From Methylococcales bacterium (lineage in GTDB: Bacteria; Pseudomonadota; Gammaproteobacteria; Methylococcales; Methylomonadaceae), in NCBI GenBank assembly GCA_003584895.1, contig QVQF01000146.1, positions 1 to 37,532 on the forward strand: a stretch of 37,532 nt of DNA, written 5' to 3'. Position 1 is the stretch's first letter. The number at the start of each line of letters is the position of its first letter. The position numbers and the translations under genes are program-made. The notes below the pieces were generated by a model. The model searched no databases. It saw only the letters and a program-made list of their open reading frames with translations, and was not told the origin of the DNA. Shown piece after piece: positions 35,635-37,532 of the stretch.

Positions 35635-37341
35635 TCATTCTTCAAATTGATTACTAATACGCATAGCTTCTGCAACCGTAGTCCGCTGAGAAACTACCAT
35701 CGCTACAGCACTACTCCGTAAGTTTTTCCCTATCATGTTTTGACGCCCCATCTTAATAAATACATTAGTATCTTGGTCATTAATGGCATCCGTCAGCTCG
35801 GTATTCAACTCCAATAACTCATAAATACCGACTCGCCCCTGATACCCAGTCCCATTACACTGAGTACAACCTCGCCCTCGGACAAAACTGTACCGATCCA
35901 AACTATCACCCAACTCAAGCTTCAACCAAGTTTGTTGAAAGGGCTCAGGTATAGCAGGCTGCACACAACCTGCACAAACCAATCGTACTAATCGCTGTGC
36001 AATAACGGCTAACAAAGACATAGCGACCATAAAACGAGGAACACCCATATCTATTAAACGAATAGGAGAACTCACTGTATCTTTAGTATGTAATGTTGAT
36101 AATACTAAATGGCCAGTCATTGCAGCACGCAGACCAATTTGTGCGGTTTCATTATCACGCATTTCACCGACTAAAATAATATCAGGATCCTGACGCAAGG
36201 CTGAACGTAACACTCGGGCAAAGTCAAGATTTATCTTATCATTAACTTGCACTTGATTAAGACCTGGCAACCGATATTCAACGGGATCTTCTACGGTAAT
36301 AATTTTATTAGCCGCAGAATTGATTTCACTCAACGCCGCATAAAGGGTAGTGGTCTTCCCACTACCCGTTGGTCCAGTTACCAAAATCATACCATCTGGG
36401 CGATGCAACAACTTGCGAAAACGCACCAGCATCTCATCCGGCATACCTAAATTTTCTAAAGTAAATTCCTGCGCATTTTGAATCAATAAGCGCATAGCTA
36501 CCGATTCACCGTAAATGGTAGGCATCGTTGAAATACGTATATCAACAGATTGATGCCGTACTTTTATTTGAAACCGTCCATCCATCGGCAAGCGTTTTTC
36601 AGAAATATCTAAGCCTGACATTAATTTAAGACGCAACACCAAAGCCGTAGCAATTTTTAAATCTGCTTCCGTTAACAAATACAACAAGCCATCAACACGA
36701 AACCGTATAAACAATTTACTTTCTTGGGGCTCGATATGAATATCCGAAACCCGCATTTTCACCGCATCTTCAAAAACGGATTTCAGCAACTTAACTACCG
36801 GCGCATCTACTGCATCGGCCGTAGTTAATAATAAATTGAGATCAATATTGTCATCATCTGACATATCGCTACGTAACTGCTCGGCCAAATTATCGATCTC
36901 ATCGGTACGATGATAAGACTGATCGATAACCATTAACAAATCTGATTCTCTGACAACCACTGGATGAATGGTCTTTTTTAGAATGCGTGTCAACTCATCC
37001 AGACCCATTAAGTCAGTAGGATCAGCCATAGCTAACAGAACATCAAACTCATTATCTTCTAACAACAATACCCGAAAACGCCTAGCCAATGATTCAGACA
37101 ATAATTTAATGGTGTCAGGCTTACGAGGATATTGTGAAATATCCAAAAATGGGATATTTAATTGCTGAGAAAGAAAATTAAGTAGCGCTGTCTCTTTGAT
37201 AAAATTTAAACTGATCAGCGTTCGACCTAATTGCCGTCCGGTTTTCTTTTGATCGGCCAATGCTGCTTGCAACTGTTCTTCCGTGATAATCTGGTTTTTT
37301 ACCAGTAAATCACCAATACGAATTTTTCTTGTAATATCCAT
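35635..37341 (-). CDS. mshE: MSHA pilus extension ATPase MshE
   Basis: MshE is a PilB/GspE-family hexameric ATPase that powers MSHA pilus extension. The 568-residue protein has an N-terminal MshEN domain with two repeats, IRIGDLLVKNQIITEEQLQAAL (8-28) and RQLGRTLISLNFIKETALLNFL (36-57). These match the known tandem motif that binds cyclic di-GMP. The motor domain has Walker A GPTGSGKT (323-330), the Asp box VEDPVEYR (350-357), Walker B DIILVGEM (387-394) and the His box STLHT (415-419). Four cysteines at 456, 459, 492 and 495 form the zinc site. Length matches Vibrio MshE. It is 78 bases downstream of the mshN-like gene. Confidence 0.9.
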   Translation of the reverse strand: MDITRKIRIGDLLVKNQIITEEQLQAALADQKKTGRQLGRTLISLNFIKETALLNFLSQQLNIPFLDISQYPRKPDTIKLLSESLARRFRVLLLEDNEFDVLLAMADPTDLMGLDELTRILKKTIHPVVVRESDLLMVIDQSYHRTDEIDNLAEQLRSDMSDDDNIDLNLLLTTADAVDAPVVKLLKSVFEDAVKMRVSDIHIEPQESKLFIRFRVDGLLYLLTEADLKIATALVLRLKLMSGLDISEKRLPMDGRFQIKVRHQSVDIRISTMPTIYGESVAMRLLIQNAQEFTLENLGMPDEMLVRFRKLLHRPDGMILVTGPTGSGKTTTLYAALSEINSAANKIITVEDPVEYRLPGLNQVQVNDKINLDFARVLRSALRQDPDIILVGEMRDNETAQIGLRAAMTGHLVLSTLHTKDTVSSPIRLIDMGVPRFMVAMSLLAVIAQRLVRLVCAGCVQPAIPEPFQQTWLKLELGDSLDRYSFVRGRGCTQCNGTGYQGRVGIYELLELNTELTDAINDQDTNVFIKMGRQNMIGKNLRSSAVAMVVSQRTTVAEAMRISNQFEE

Positions 37342-37419
37342 AGCGTGTATTAGTTATTGTCACTTATAGCAACCAAAATTAAAGGCATCGCTTGATCCAA
37401 TAAGAACAGTAACATTATC

Positions 37420-37532
37420 TTATCCAAGATCAATTAAACGCTGCTTAATATAGGTTTGCAAAGATTCACTTAAGTTGTTTTTAGTCAATGCCTGCTGGTA
37501 GGCTTCACGTGCCAAGGCCAAATTACCCAATT
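37420..37532 (-). CDS. C-terminal end of a TPR-type MshN-like protein (partial)
   Basis: The right edge cuts this gene; only its last 37 codons are visible, ending LAREAYQQALTKNNLSESLQTYIKQRLIDLG. The A-x-x-A-Y-x-x-A-L pattern is that of a tetratricopeptide repeat. In MSHA loci the gene before mshE is mshN, which ends in TPR repeats, so MshN is the likely identity, inferred from position. Confidence 0.6.
   Translation of the reverse strand, partial: LGNLALAREAYQQALTKNNLSESLQTYIKQRLIDLG

Overview
The window is a chromosomal segment of an AT-rich gammaproteobacterium. The evidence is RNase T, the dusB-fis pair, a meso-diaminopimelate-type MurE, an E. coli/Pseudomonas-style division and cell-wall (dcw) cluster, and a Pseudomonas-like neighbourhood (mraZ, rnpB, rsmI, yraN, diaA, dolP). 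AT-richness, an MSHA-type pilus locus and short heptamer repeats would fit lineages such as Methylococcales or other aquatic gammaproteobacteria, but the family cannot be fixed from this sequence. Nearly everything is core housekeeping DNA; the only clear mobile DNA is a decayed IS3-family transposase fragment.

Layout. Positions 1-95 hold a tandem array of the heptamer AGCCTTT that runs off the left edge. The + strand block 110-6317 carries an RlmI-type 23S rRNA methyltransferase, an unrecognised cysteine-containing membrane protein, dusB, fis, purH and purD. Convergent to it is a large SNF2-family helicase (6391-10521, minus), followed by about 1 kb with no recognisable gene. The minus-strand dcw cluster occupies 11559-29095. 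In transcription order it is mraZ, rsmH, ftsL, ftsI, murE, murF, mraY, murD, ftsW, murG, murC, a fused murB-ddl, ftsQ, ftsA, ftsZ. The genes mostly abut or overlap by a few bases. The cluster starts at a clear sigma-70 promoter with three 10-bp-spaced MraZ boxes and ends in an intrinsic terminator just after ftsZ.

Upstream of mraZ lie the IS3-family relic (29471-29872), RNase P RNA (rnpB, minus, about 29972-30332) and rsmI (minus). Divergent from rsmI is the + strand block yraN, diaA, dolP. On the minus strand at the right are rnt (RNase T) and part of an MSHA pilus biogenesis operon in the order mshN (partial), mshE, mshG, mshF-like.

Functionally, the dcw operon encodes almost the whole path from UDP-MurNAc to lipid II (MurB, MurC, MurD, MurE, MurF, Ddl, MraY, MurG) together with divisome proteins (FtsL, FtsI, FtsW, FtsQ, FtsA, FtsZ), so precursor synthesis and septation are co-expressed under MraZ control. 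The most notable points are the single-chain MurB-Ddl fusion, the MraZ operator that settles a TTG start for mraZ, the IS3 relic in the mraZ-rnpB interval, the heptamer array, and the absence of lpxC after ftsZ and of lpoA before yraN from otherwise conserved gene orders. I found no CRISPR array, tRNA, prophage or recognisable novel multi-gene system.
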